From positions 1-64,000 of the forward strand of contig CAZFVV010000011.1 of NCBI GenBank assembly GCA_964522165.1: a stretch of DNA of 64,000 bases, written 5' to 3'. The position numbers and the translations under genes were made by a program. Each line of letters starts with the position of its first letter. Positions within the stretch are counted from its first letter, which is position 1. The notes under the pieces are model-generated. The model made no database searches and was not told where the DNA came from. It saw only the letters and a list, made by a program, of their open reading frames with translations. The stretch is from JABWBP01 sp964522165 (lineage in GTDB: Bacteria > Calditrichota > Calditrichia > RBG-13-44-9 > J075). Shown here piece by piece: positions 52,588-60,565 of the stretch.

Positions 52588-52647
52588 AGCAAGCGTCCGG
52601 ATAAGCCATATTCCCGGCCACTCTCCCATGCCCTCTCTACCTGCCAG

Positions 52648-52776
52648 ATGGTTTTATTGAAGACAAAAGTGTTTACATTTATTGGTTTTTTTGCCGGAGG
52701 TTTGTTAAATTTGTTTTCCGGTAGGAAAAAAGCTAACTATTCAGCCATAAAGCCAGGAAGGCTCGAAGAAGATTAA
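52648..52776 (+). CDS. GFFAG microprotein B, upstream of sigma-54 activator 2
   Basis: A 42-aa frame from ATG 52648 reads MVLLKTKVFTFIGFFAGGLL, then NLFSGRKK and a polar tail ending PGRLEED. It is one membrane helix followed by basic and then acidic residues. It aligns with microprotein A over the GFFAG core and with a decayed copy at 62766. The stop is 11 bp before the ATG of activator 2. There is no strong ribosome-binding site at this ATG, which lowers confidence; similarity to A and to the decayed copy is the main support. Confidence 0.6.
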   Translation: MVLLKTKVFTFIGFFAGGLLNLFSGRKKANYSAIKPGRLEED

Positions 52777-52787
52777 GGTATATCGTG

Positions 52788-54956
52788 ATGAGAGAAACCG
52801 AGAATATCAATAAACCGCGCAAGTCGAAAACCCCATCTGCAAAATCCGAAACCGAATATCGCAAAACCATTGCGGAACTGGAAGAACGCCTGAAACTTCA
52901 GGAACTGATTTCTAGGATCTCATCCATATTTATCGATTTGCCGGCTAACGAGGTGGACGAGCAGATCGAGCAGGGCTTGAAACAGATCGTGGAGTTCCTG
53001 GGGGTCGATCGCTGCGGCTTTGGGCAATTTTCCGACGATATGAAACAATTGTTCCGAACCCATTCTTACCAGAAACCGGGTATTGAGCCTCTTCCCCTTA
53101 TTATGCTGACTTATGCTCTTCCATACTTTGCCGGCATTCTCCATCGCGGGGGAATTTTTGTTCTGGAGAATTCTTCCGATTTGCCGGACGAAGCTGTTGC
53201 AGAGAAAGCTTATTGCCAGCAGACCGGAATGAAGTCGAACCTGACCATTCCGGTTTCAGTGGGTGGTTCATTAATAAGCGGGATCGGTCTTGATACTTTT
53301 CACAGTTACCGGTCCTGGCCGAAGGAGTTAATCGAACAACTAAAACGGGTGGCAGAGGTATTTGCCCAGGCCATCTATCGCAAACGCGCCGAAGAAAAGC
53401 TGAAAAACCAGTTTGAGTTCGAGAAGCTCGTTTCCCATTTATCCGCCCGCTTTGTGAATATTCCGCCGGCGGAAGTGGACCGCCAGATTGAAGAGGGGCT
53501 GATGATGGTGGCGGAATTTCTGAAGGTGGATCGCAGCACCTTGCTGCAATTTTCGCAGGACAAAAAAGAATTGATCGCCACCCATGCCTATGCCGTGGAA
53601 GGGGTGGAGCGGGTAGAAAGGGTTGCTTTACAAGAGTGGTTTCCCTGGGCGGCAGCGAAAATCCTCCGCGGCGAAACGTTTTACTTTTCCTCTGCAAACG
53701 ACCTTCCCGGGGAAGCAGCCCTCGACCGGGAAAAACTGAAAAAATTAGGTATAATGTCAAACATCACCATACCTCTTTTCGTGGACGGCGCGGTTGAATA
53801 TGCCCTGATGGCGGGCGCGGCTAAAGAGGAACGAAACTGGCCGGAAGAAATCATTCCCCGGCTGCGCTTAATCGGGGAGATCTTTGTGAATGCCCTGATC
53901 CGCAGAGCGAATGCGGAAGAACTGCGCACCGCCTATAATGAGATCGCCCGGCTTTCCGAACAACTGAAGCGCGAAAACATCTATCTGCAGGAAGAGATTA
54001 AAGCAGGCTATGATCTTGAAGAGATGATCGGGCAAAGCGGGGGGCTGAAATACCTCTTTTACAAAATCAAGCAGGTTGCTCCCACCGATGCCACGGTGCT
54101 CATCGAAGGGGAAACCGGCGCCGGCAAAGAACTGGTCGCCCGCGCCCTGTACGAGTTCAGCAGCCGCAAAGACCGCCCGCTAATAAAAGTGGATTGCAGT
54201 TCCCTGCCCGCCAACCTGATTGAAAGCGAGCTGTTCGGCCATGAGAAAGGGGCCTTTACCGGGGCGCATGCCCAACGGATCGGGCGTTTTGAATTGGCCG
54301 ACGGCGCCACGGTTTTTTTAGATGAGATCAGCGAGCTTCCCCTGGAGCTGCAAGCCAAACTATTAAGAGTTCTGGAGTTAGGGGAATTTGAACGCCTGGG
54401 CAGCTCGCACACCCTCAAAGTGAATGTGCGGATCATTGCCGCTACCAACCGCAATCTGAAAGAAGAAGTCAAAAAGGGAAATTTCCGGGAAGACCTTTAT
54501 TACCGCCTGAACGTTTTTCCCCTGTCGCTGCCGCCGCTGCGGGAGCGCAAAGAAGATATTCCGGCGCTAACGGAAGTATTCGTTCGGCGGTTCGCCAGTA
54601 AGATGGGTAAAAAAATCACCACCGTCCCCCGGAAAGTCCAGAACGCCTTGCAGAACTATTCCTGGCCGGGCAATGTGCGGGAATTGGAAAATGTGATCGA
54701 GCGGGCGGTCATTACCACGGAAGGGACCTCCTTGCAGTTAATGGATATTTTGGAAGACGCGCAAACGGTAAAGGCCGCCTCTGTTCCCAAAGAGAGTTTA
54801 GAAGAAATGGAGCGCGGCTACATCATCGAAGTATTGGAAGAGACCTACTGGCGCATCGAAGGAAAAAACGGCGCCGCAGCGATTTTGGGCCTCCATCCGG
54901 ACACCCTCCGCTCCCGCATGAAAAAATTAGGCATCCGCCGCCCAACCATGCCCTGA
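52788..54956 (+). CDS. Sigma-54 activator 2: GAF-GAF-AAA+-Fis
   Basis: The 722-aa activator has two tandem GAF-type sensors, about 35-200 and 205-372. Both contain the same LP(A)xEVDxQIExGLxxxxEFLxVDR signature, and the second closely resembles the single GAF of activator 1. A coiled linker leads to an AAA+ domain with Walker A GETGAGKE (441-448), canonical GAFTGA (488-493), VFLDEISELP and IIAATNRNL. The Fis-type HTH is near 690-720 (NGAAAILGLHPDTLRSRMKKL). It should drive sigma-54 promoters on binding a small ligand. ATG 52788 is preferred over GTG 52785. A decayed copy of its first codons lies at 62840-62950. Confidence 0.93.
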   Translation: MRETENINKPRKSKTPSAKSETEYRKTIAELEERLKLQELISRISSIFIDLPANEVDEQIEQGLKQIVEFLGVDRCGFGQFSDDMKQLFRTHSYQKPGIEPLPLIMLTYALPYFAGILHRGGIFVLENSSDLPDEAVAEKAYCQQTGMKSNLTIPVSVGGSLISGIGLDTFHSYRSWPKELIEQLKRVAEVFAQAIYRKRAEEKLKNQFEFEKLVSHLSARFVNIPPAEVDRQIEEGLMMVAEFLKVDRSTLLQFSQDKKELIATHAYAVEGVERVERVALQEWFPWAAAKILRGETFYFSSANDLPGEAALDREKLKKLGIMSNITIPLFVDGAVEYALMAGAAKEERNWPEEIIPRLRLIGEIFVNALIRRANAEELRTAYNEIARLSEQLKRENIYLQEEIKAGYDLEEMIGQSGGLKYLFYKIKQVAPTDATVLIEGETGAGKELVARALYEFSSRKDRPLIKVDCSSLPANLIESELFGHEKGAFTGAHAQRIGRFELADGATVFLDEISELPLELQAKLLRVLELGEFERLGSSHTLKVNVRIIAATNRNLKEEVKKGNFREDLYYRLNVFPLSLPPLRERKEDIPALTEVFVRRFASKMGKKITTVPRKVQNALQNYSWPGNVRELENVIERAVITTEGTSLQLMDILEDAQTVKAASVPKESLEEMERGYIIEVLEETYWRIEGKNGAAAILGLHPDTLRSRMKKLGIRRPTMP

Positions 54957-55012
54957 AAGGGCATCATATTGTAGCCCAGGGATATGGTATTTTTCCCTTT
55001 CAGGGAAACCGC
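54948..55012. repeat. CCCTGAAAGGG palindromes after activator 2
   Basis: GCCCTGAAAGGGC (54951-54963) overlaps the 3' end of the activator gene. CCCTTTCAGGG follows at about 54997-55007. These are the same words as in the cluster at 1-160. The remaining intergenic sequence to 55338 includes TGGCATAAAGATTGA at 55187-55201, a sigma-54-like word with GA in place of GC, and an open but startless extension just before the ABM gene. Confidence 0.6.
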
Positions 55013-55338
55013 GCTTATCCTTCATTTCTTCCCTTCAAAAAGACATCTCCCCCCGGAAATTTCCCGGAAACCCGGATATTTCCGGGGGAACTAAAACCGC
55101 ATCATTCGCCCCTCTGTTAACTCCCCAGGCTTTAAACTGTTATTTATCAGCCAATTATTCCCTTCCTGTAAAACCCCCTTTTAATCTGGCATAAAGATTG
55201 ACCTGTTATCTGTCGCCGCCGCGGAGCTTATAGGAGGTCCGAAAAAGATGTAAGCCCGCGGGCGCGCTCAAAGGCAGTGTCTTCGATCTCCCGGATGAGG
55301 TTCGTCGAATTATTGCCATAATCGAGAAGGCCGTCTCT

Positions 55339-55671
55339 ATGATCAAAATGGTTATCAATGCCAAAGCGCGACCCCATAAGCTGAAGGAAGTTTTACAGAC
55401 CCTGGACAGCTTAATGGCCGAGTTGCGCAAAGAGAAGGGGAATTTAAGTTACCAATACCAGCAAGATAATCGTGATAACAACACCATTCACATCCAGGCG
55501 GAATGGCAGAGTTGGGAGAAGCTGGAAAACCATTTCCGCGGTAATTTTTTTGTGGTGTTGCTGGGCGCCATTCGGGTGCTGTGTGAAGAGCCGGAAGTCG
55601 AGATCGACGACGGATCTAAGGTTATGGGAATAGAGGCGATTGAAAAAGTGCGGAAGAAGGACAATCAATGA
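55339..55671 (+). CDS. Antibiotic-biosynthesis-monooxygenase (ABM) fold protein 2
   Basis: The 110-aa protein has the dimeric ABM pattern: MVINAKARPHKLKEVLQTLDSLMAELRKEKGNLSYQYQQD, then HIQAEWQSWEKLENHFRGNFFVVLLGAIRVL. It parallels the ABM gene after activator 1 in position, and in the EWQS-W/R-E-x-L-E-x-H segment. It may bind or modify the same kind of small molecule that the GAF activators sense. No clear ribosome-binding site precedes the ATG; the frame is open about 37 codons upstream but without a start. Confidence 0.8.
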   Translation: MIKMVINAKARPHKLKEVLQTLDSLMAELRKEKGNLSYQYQQDNRDNNTIHIQAEWQSWEKLENHFRGNFFVVLLGAIRVLCEEPEVEIDDGSKVMGIEAIEKVRKKDNQ

Positions 55672-55710
55672 AAAATAAAGGTAGTGAGAAGCGAATTATG
55701 CTGGCAATTA

Positions 55711-55783
55711 AAATGGCTAAATGGCTAAATGGCTAAATGGTTCAACCATCCAACCATTCAACCATCCAACCATTTAGCACTAC
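55711..55783. repeat. Tandem ATGGCTAA words with an inverted partner
   Basis: ATGGCTAA is repeated three times and is followed by CAACCATCCAACCATT repeats that end with the complement AACCATTTAGC. GCTAAATGGTT and AACCATTTAGC form 11-bp perfect arms. It is another member of the simple-word hairpin class, placed between the ABM 2 and glycine-zipper genes. Confidence 0.65.
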
Positions 55784-55826
55784 CAACATAAAAAATTACA
55801 AAACCCATATACAAAGGAGATGTAAT

Positions 55827-56579
55827 ATGAAATCAATTCATCGTAATTCACTTATCGTCATCATCTTGTTCCTCTTTTCGCTGGCAACCCTGGCCGATAC
55901 CCTGGTGTTGAAAGACGGCAAAGTACTACAGGGTACTTTTAAGGGCGGGACAGTGGAGGCGCTCCAGTTTGAAGTAAACGGTAAACTCGAAACCGTGGCG
56001 CTGGGCGACATCACTTCCCTCACTTTCTCGCCGCGGGAAGCCGCAGCCGCAGCCCCGCAGCCTGCGCCCCAGGCGGCTGCCGGCACAGCAGCGGCAGATG
56101 CTTCCGGCCCCATTACTGTTCCGGCGGGCAGCAAAATGATGCTGAAAACCAAAGACGCCGTCAGCACCGCCAGCCACCCCCAGGGGGCGAGGTTCACTGC
56201 CGAGTTGGAAAACGACTTAGCGGTGAACGGCAGAGTGGTTGCGCCCAAAGGCACCGTGGTGTATGGCACGGTACTGGAGTCCATAGGCGGCCGGGTGATT
56301 GGCGGGTCCAGGCTGCTGGTGACTTTTACGGAATTGAGCCTCAACAATCAGATGATTCCCATTATAACTGACGAGGTAGGTGGAGAAAGCGGCAAAGGCG
56401 GAACGGCGAAGAAAGTTGGCGCCGGGGCGCTGATTGGCGCAGCCGCCGGTGATGCCGGCGCAGGTGCGGCGGTAGGCGGCGCGGTGGCTTTGCTGACCAG
56501 CAAGGGAAACCACATCCAGGTTCCCGCGGGAACGCTGGTAGAGGTCAGCTTAAAGCAACCTCTGACGGTTCAGAAGTAA
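55827..56579 (+). CDS. Exported glycine-zipper protein with VPAG-type beta domain, copy 1
   Basis: The 250-aa protein has a signal peptide (cleaved near TLA-D). A small barrel-like N-domain follows (DTLVLKDGKVLQGTFKGGTVEALQFEV...ALGDITSLTF, about 24-70), then an alanine/proline-rich linker. A beta domain starts ITVPAGSKMMLKTKDAVSTAS (about 95-190), with PKGTVVYGTV. A glycine zipper (GAGALIGAAAGDAGAGAAVGGAVALL, about 205-230 in part) is followed by a closing VPAGTLVEVSLKQPLTV strand. The zipper suggests membrane insertion or oligomerisation in the periplasm. AAAGGAGA precedes the ATG. A close paralogue is at 62968. Function unknown. Confidence 0.72.
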   Translation: MKSIHRNSLIVIILFLFSLATLADTLVLKDGKVLQGTFKGGTVEALQFEVNGKLETVALGDITSLTFSPREAAAAAPQPAPQAAAGTAAADASGPITVPAGSKMMLKTKDAVSTASHPQGARFTAELENDLAVNGRVVAPKGTVVYGTVLESIGGRVIGGSRLLVTFTELSLNNQMIPIITDEVGGESGKGGTAKKVGAGALIGAAAGDAGAGAAVGGAVALLTSKGNHIQVPAGTLVEVSLKQPLTVQK

Positions 56580-56624
56580 ATGGCTAAAGAGGAGTATGAA
56601 ACTAACACAGAAGGAGAATCATCT

Positions 56625-58430
56625 ATGAAACTAACCAGACTCAGAACAGCCGCAGTGCTGGCGGTATTGATATTGGCGCTGGCTGCGCCGGCCCTGGCTC
56701 AGGAAGCCGCGGCTGGCCAGGGGGCTCGCCGGCCGAACATTGTTATCATCCTCGGGGATGACCTGGGATTCGCCGACATCGGGGCATTTGGCAGCGAGAT
56801 TGAGACGCCGAACCTCGACTTGCTGGCGAAGGATGGCGTGCGCTTTGCGAATTTCTATACCCACGCGAGCTGCTCGCCCACGCGATCCATGCTGCTGAGC
56901 GGGGTCGATACACATGTAAACGGCCTGGGCAACATGGACGAGTGGACTGCGCCAAACCAGTGGGGCGTGGAGGGCTACGAAGGTTATCTAAACAACCGGG
57001 TGGTTACGCTGCCGCAGCTGCTCAAGGAGACCGGCTATCACACCTACATGGTCGGCAAGTGGCACCTGGGCAAGGCGCCGGACCAGATCCCGGCCGCGCG
57101 CGGCTTCGAGCGCGACTTCTCGCTGCTCGATGGGGCCGGCAGCTACTGGGATATGACGAATTTCACGGCGGCTGCGCCGCACTCGGTTTTCACCGAGGAT
57201 GGCCGTTATCTTACGCGGCTTCCCGACGACTACTACGCGACGAAAACCTACACTGACAAGCTGATCGGGTTTATCGATGCCAACCGGGACGACGGAAAGC
57301 CCTTCTTCGCCTACGTTGCCCACCAGGCACCGCACGATCCCTACCACCTGCCGCGGGATTGGCGCAATCGCCATGTCGGCGAGTACGACCAGGGTTGGGA
57401 CGCGGTTCGGCAGGCGCGGCTGAAAAGACAAATCGAGCTCGGCATCATGCCCGCGGGCGCGCAGCTTGCCGAGCGCATGTGGTTTGTGCCCGATCCCATC
57501 GTGCTGGCTCCGGCAACCAGGGCTGTTCTCGGCAAGAAGATGGAGCTCTACGCAGGAATGGTAGAGAACCTCGACTTCCACGTCGGCCGGCTGATTGACC
57601 ACCTCAAGAAAATCGGCGAGTACGAAAATACGATTTTTATCGTGTTCGGCGACAACGGCGCGGAGGGAACCGACCTCTTCAAGATGATCGCCGGCACGCC
57701 GGGCACGCGCGACTACCTCTTTGCGGCGGGCAATTGGTCGCAGACCCATCCCAACGCCTGGGGCGATCCCGGCTCGTACGTCGCCTACGGCCCGATGTGG
57801 GCGCAGGTATCGATGACGCCCTTCAGCCAGTACAAGGGATGGCTGGCGGAAGGCGGTATCCGGAACGCGCTCATCGTCAGCGGACCCGCCGTTAAGCGGC
57901 CCGGGGGGAGCATCAACCACGGGCTCATGCACGTGGCCGACCTCATGCCAACGCTGCTCGAAATCGCAGGCGTCAGCTATCCGCAGGCCCGGGATGGGCA
58001 GGAACTGCCCGCGCTTATGGGCAAGTCCTGGGGCCGGGTGCTGGCGGGAGAGGCGGAGTCGCCGCGAACGGAGGAGGACTACCTGGCCTGGGAAATCTTC
58101 GGCAACCACGCGGTGCGGCAGGGCGACTGGAAGCTCCGCTGGCAATACAAGTCGTTCGGCAAGGGCGACTGGGAACTGTTCAATCTCGCTACCGACCCCA
58201 CCGAGCGAAAGGATATCGCCGCAGAGCACCCCGAAAAGGTGAAGGCGCTGGTCGCGCTCTGGGACAGTTATGCCCGGGCGAACAACGTGGTGTTGCCGAA
58301 CCGCTCGGTGTTCGAGACCCTGGAAGACCAGCTTCCGCCGCGCGTCCCGGACGACCCGGGTTACCCGCCGCTGATCTACAAGCGGCAGTTCACGCCGCCA
58401 GCGGATATGATGGCCGAACCGAAGAAATGA
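56625..58430 (+). CDS. Arylsulfatase, canonical C-x-P-x-R type
   Basis: The 601-aa exported enzyme has a signal peptide ending near ALAQ, the metal site GDD at 44-46 and the formylglycine motif C83-S-P-T-R87-S-M-L-L-S-G. VGKWHLGKAPDQIPAARGFERDF, DDGKPFFAYVAHQAPHDPYHLP and FGDNGAEGTDLF are further sulfatase landmarks. It hydrolyses a sulfate ester in the periplasm once Cys83 is oxidised to formylglycine. AAGGAG precedes ATG 56625. It is clearly richer in GC than the genes on either side and only distantly related to the tandem pair at 41678/43426, so it was probably acquired separately. Confidence 0.92.
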   Translation: MKLTRLRTAAVLAVLILALAAPALAQEAAAGQGARRPNIVIILGDDLGFADIGAFGSEIETPNLDLLAKDGVRFANFYTHASCSPTRSMLLSGVDTHVNGLGNMDEWTAPNQWGVEGYEGYLNNRVVTLPQLLKETGYHTYMVGKWHLGKAPDQIPAARGFERDFSLLDGAGSYWDMTNFTAAAPHSVFTEDGRYLTRLPDDYYATKTYTDKLIGFIDANRDDGKPFFAYVAHQAPHDPYHLPRDWRNRHVGEYDQGWDAVRQARLKRQIELGIMPAGAQLAERMWFVPDPIVLAPATRAVLGKKMELYAGMVENLDFHVGRLIDHLKKIGEYENTIFIVFGDNGAEGTDLFKMIAGTPGTRDYLFAAGNWSQTHPNAWGDPGSYVAYGPMWAQVSMTPFSQYKGWLAEGGIRNALIVSGPAVKRPGGSINHGLMHVADLMPTLLEIAGVSYPQARDGQELPALMGKSWGRVLAGEAESPRTEEDYLAWEIFGNHAVRQGDWKLRWQYKSFGKGDWELFNLATDPTERKDIAAEHPEKVKALVALWDSYARANNVVLPNRSVFETLEDQLPPRVPDDPGYPPLIYKRQFTPPADMMAEPKK

Positions 58431-58468
58431 CCTGATTATTCTACAAAACCTTTTTTAAGGAGAAATTC

Positions 58469-59494
58469 ATGCACAAACAAAAAATTCTGAACAATCAGGG
58501 AAACCCCGCGAAGCACATTGCTTTCCGGCGGCTTCTTCCGGCGGCCGTGTTTGCCTTCGCGGTAATTTGCCCTGTCCTCACCTTTGCCCAGGTGCCGCCG
58601 CGTTTTTATTGGAAGAGCCTCGCCGGCGCCAATGCCGTGGTGGTGCTCCCGCAGTCGTTGAGCGGCAATGCCAACCCCCTTGATCCGGCACATACCGTGT
58701 CGGCAGATGCACAGTTCGATGCCACGGTGCTCGTGGCTGGTTACGGAAAGCTTTTGCCCTTGTTCGGCCGGAGCAGCCTGGTGGCCTTGCTCGTTCCCAT
58801 GGGCCGGCTCTCCGGCGAGGCCACTGTCGCCGGCCTGACCACCAAACAGGACGCCTCGGGCTATGGCGACCCGTTGTTAGAGATTGGTGTAAATCTGATA
58901 GGTCCAAAACCGCTTATGGGCATCCCCGCTCTCCTGCGTTATCAGCCGGGCTTCTCGCTCGACGTTATTCTGGATGTGGCGTTTCCAATCGGTGAATACG
59001 ATTCCAGCCAGGTTCTGAATCTCGGCCAGAACCGCTGGTATGGCCGGGTGGGCGCGCCCATTGTCTGGCAAATCGGTTCGTGGGTACCCGGCCGGCGCAC
59101 CACCTTCGAGATGCTTCCCGCCCTCTGGTTTTTCTCCGACAACAACGAATATCATGGCGGAAAGACGCTGAAGACCGACCCGATTTTTCAAGTGGAAGGC
59201 CATTTGACGCGCGACTTTACGGAAACGTTTTGGGGATCGTTTGACGGGGTGTGGGCCACCGGCGGCCAGGCCAGCATCGACGGGGTCCAGGGAGAGAAGC
59301 TGAACAATCTCGGATTCGGCTTCACGCTCGGATATCAACTCAACGAGAATATCCAGCTCACAACCACTTACCTGGCGACCGTCAATGACGAGGAACCTAC
59401 CGACTTGCGGATGGACGGGTTCCGGCTCTCGTTCACCTATGGCTGGCATAAGGTAATCGAAGGGATGAAGAGGCTCGGGGAGCATGGCCAATAG
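58469..59494 (+). CDS. Outer-membrane transporter-like protein (SphA/phenol-MetA family), copy 2
   Basis: The 341-aa protein has a long signal region (cleavage near FAQ) and family features: VPPRFYWKSLAGANAVVVLPQSLSGNANPLDPAHTV, LLVPMGRLSGEA and FSLDVILDVAFPIGEYDSSQVLNLGQNRW. The barrel ends with LRMDGFRLSFTYGWHKV. It probably forms a substrate-passing pore. AAGGAG precedes the ATG and the gene follows the sulfatase by 38 bp, so the two are likely one operon; it could import a sulfated or desulfated product. Confidence 0.82.
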   Translation: MHKQKILNNQGNPAKHIAFRRLLPAAVFAFAVICPVLTFAQVPPRFYWKSLAGANAVVVLPQSLSGNANPLDPAHTVSADAQFDATVLVAGYGKLLPLFGRSSLVALLVPMGRLSGEATVAGLTTKQDASGYGDPLLEIGVNLIGPKPLMGIPALLRYQPGFSLDVILDVAFPIGEYDSSQVLNLGQNRWYGRVGAPIVWQIGSWVPGRRTTFEMLPALWFFSDNNEYHGGKTLKTDPIFQVEGHLTRDFTETFWGSFDGVWATGGQASIDGVQGEKLNNLGFGFTLGYQLNENIQLTTTYLATVNDEEPTDLRMDGFRLSFTYGWHKVIEGMKRLGEHGQ

Positions 59495-59643
59495 TGAGGA
59501 AAAAATCAGATGTTAAAATCTGAATCGGAATAATTAACATACCCATTAAACAATGTGTGGAGAACGCAATGAGAAAGAATGAGTATTCAATTGGCTACAC
59601 GCTCAAGAAAACCCAAGAATCAAACCAAAAAAGGAGAAATGCC

Positions 59644-60228
59644 ATGAAACAATTTTCAACTATCCTGTTGATGCTGCTCATCAGTCTTAGCCTGGCGCAG
59701 GCCCAGCACAAGCCGGGATCCGGTTTGCTCATTTTCAACGTCGGATTCACCGAGGCATCGCCGGAAGACCTGGACAACGACCTGAACGGAAATACCTTTT
59801 CGGTGAGTTATGAAAAATCCAACTATCAGGGCAAACTGGCCGGCGGGGTGAGCATCGCCTACTCGACGACTTCCGCTGATTCCATAACCGCCTCAGGACA
59901 GGAAGTGCAGCGCCTCAACTCCGTAAGTTACGAGGTGCTCCCCATTATGCTATACGGAAAATTCCTGTTTGGCTCCCCGAAGGTAAAAGGATTTATCGGC
60001 GGCGGCTTTGGCATTCAGTTTTCCAAGGTTAAGTCCTTCCTGGAAAACGTGCAGGTAGAGGGTTCGAACAGCGGATTCCTGGTCGGCGGCACAGCCGGGC
60101 TCAATTTTTTTCTTAACGAGAAAATACTGCTCAATGCCAACTACAGCCTGAGCTACCTGGGCAACAGTTATTACAAGGATGGTGTGGCGCATAATATCAA
60201 CATCGGGCTTGGGTTTCAATTCTTTTAA
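59644..60228 (+). CDS. Small outer-membrane beta-barrel protein
   Basis: The 194-aa protein has a signal peptide (ILLMLLISLSLAQAQ) and about eight amphipathic strands (LLIFNVGFTEA, KLAGGVSIAYSTTS, VLPIMLYGKFLFG, VKGFIGGGFGIQFSKV, GFLVGGTAGLNFFLN, HNINIGLGFQFF). The pattern is OmpX/OmpW-like and ends with an aromatic residue, as Bam substrates do. AAAGGAG precedes ATG 59644; the open frame begins 87 bp earlier without homology. Confidence 0.8.
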   Translation: MKQFSTILLMLLISLSLAQAQHKPGSGLLIFNVGFTEASPEDLDNDLNGNTFSVSYEKSNYQGKLAGGVSIAYSTTSADSITASGQEVQRLNSVSYEVLPIMLYGKFLFGSPKVKGFIGGGFGIQFSKVKSFLENVQVEGSNSGFLVGGTAGLNFFLNEKILLNANYSLSYLGNSYYKDGVAHNINIGLGFQFF

Positions 60229-60241
60229 GAATAGCGCCAGG

Positions 60242-60398
60242 GAAGCCGTTTTAAAAGTATTATCTTATGCCACCCCCGCAAGGGGCTCCTTACGGAGGAA
60301 GTCACAAAAGCACAAAGTTTCACCAAAAATTTTAAATATCTTTTAGTGAAACTTTGTGTCTTAGAGCCTTCGTGGCTGTTTCTAAAACAGCCTCTGAG
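60242..60398. repeat. MITE-like inverted-repeat element, copy 2
   Basis: This element is a diverged counterpart of 10191-10323. It begins GAAGCCGTTTTAAAAGT and ends TCTAAAACAGCCTCTG. It shares CACAAAG and the AAAGTTTCAC...GTGAAACTTT inner arms (perfect 10 bp here), with a small CCCCGCAAGGGG-like insertion near 60273. There is no open frame. It sits just after an outer-membrane protein gene. Confidence 0.7.
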
Positions 60399-60484
60399 AT
60401 TTAATGAGAAAGGATTTGCAACGCTACCGGTAAACCGCTGAACGCTGGTTTTGACAGGTGGATTATCTTGTCGGCTAATGACGG

Positions 60485-60542
60485 TAATAAATTGTGTTCA
60501 TGTGTTCAAGTTACCCGAACACATGAACACACGAACACGATC
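60485..60542. repeat. GAACACATGAACAC simple inverted words
   Basis: GTGTTCATGTGTTC (about 60494-60507) is followed by GAACACATGAACAC (about 60521-60534), giving perfect 14-bp arms with a short spacer. It lies between the MITE-like element and the DUF4136 gene and may act as a terminator-like or mobile hairpin. Confidence 0.6.
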
Positions 60543-60565
60543 CATGACAAAACATAGGAGACTCC

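Noticed and set aside
55220..55338. N-terminal extension of ABM protein 2 (about 37 codons)
   Set aside because: The frame is open but has no start codon, and the ABM fold begins at the ATG at 55339.
56988..58229. Minus-strand open frame of about 413 codons opposite the canonical arylsulfatase
   Set aside because: The plus-strand gene has all sulfatase motifs; the opposite frame is explained by high third-position GC.
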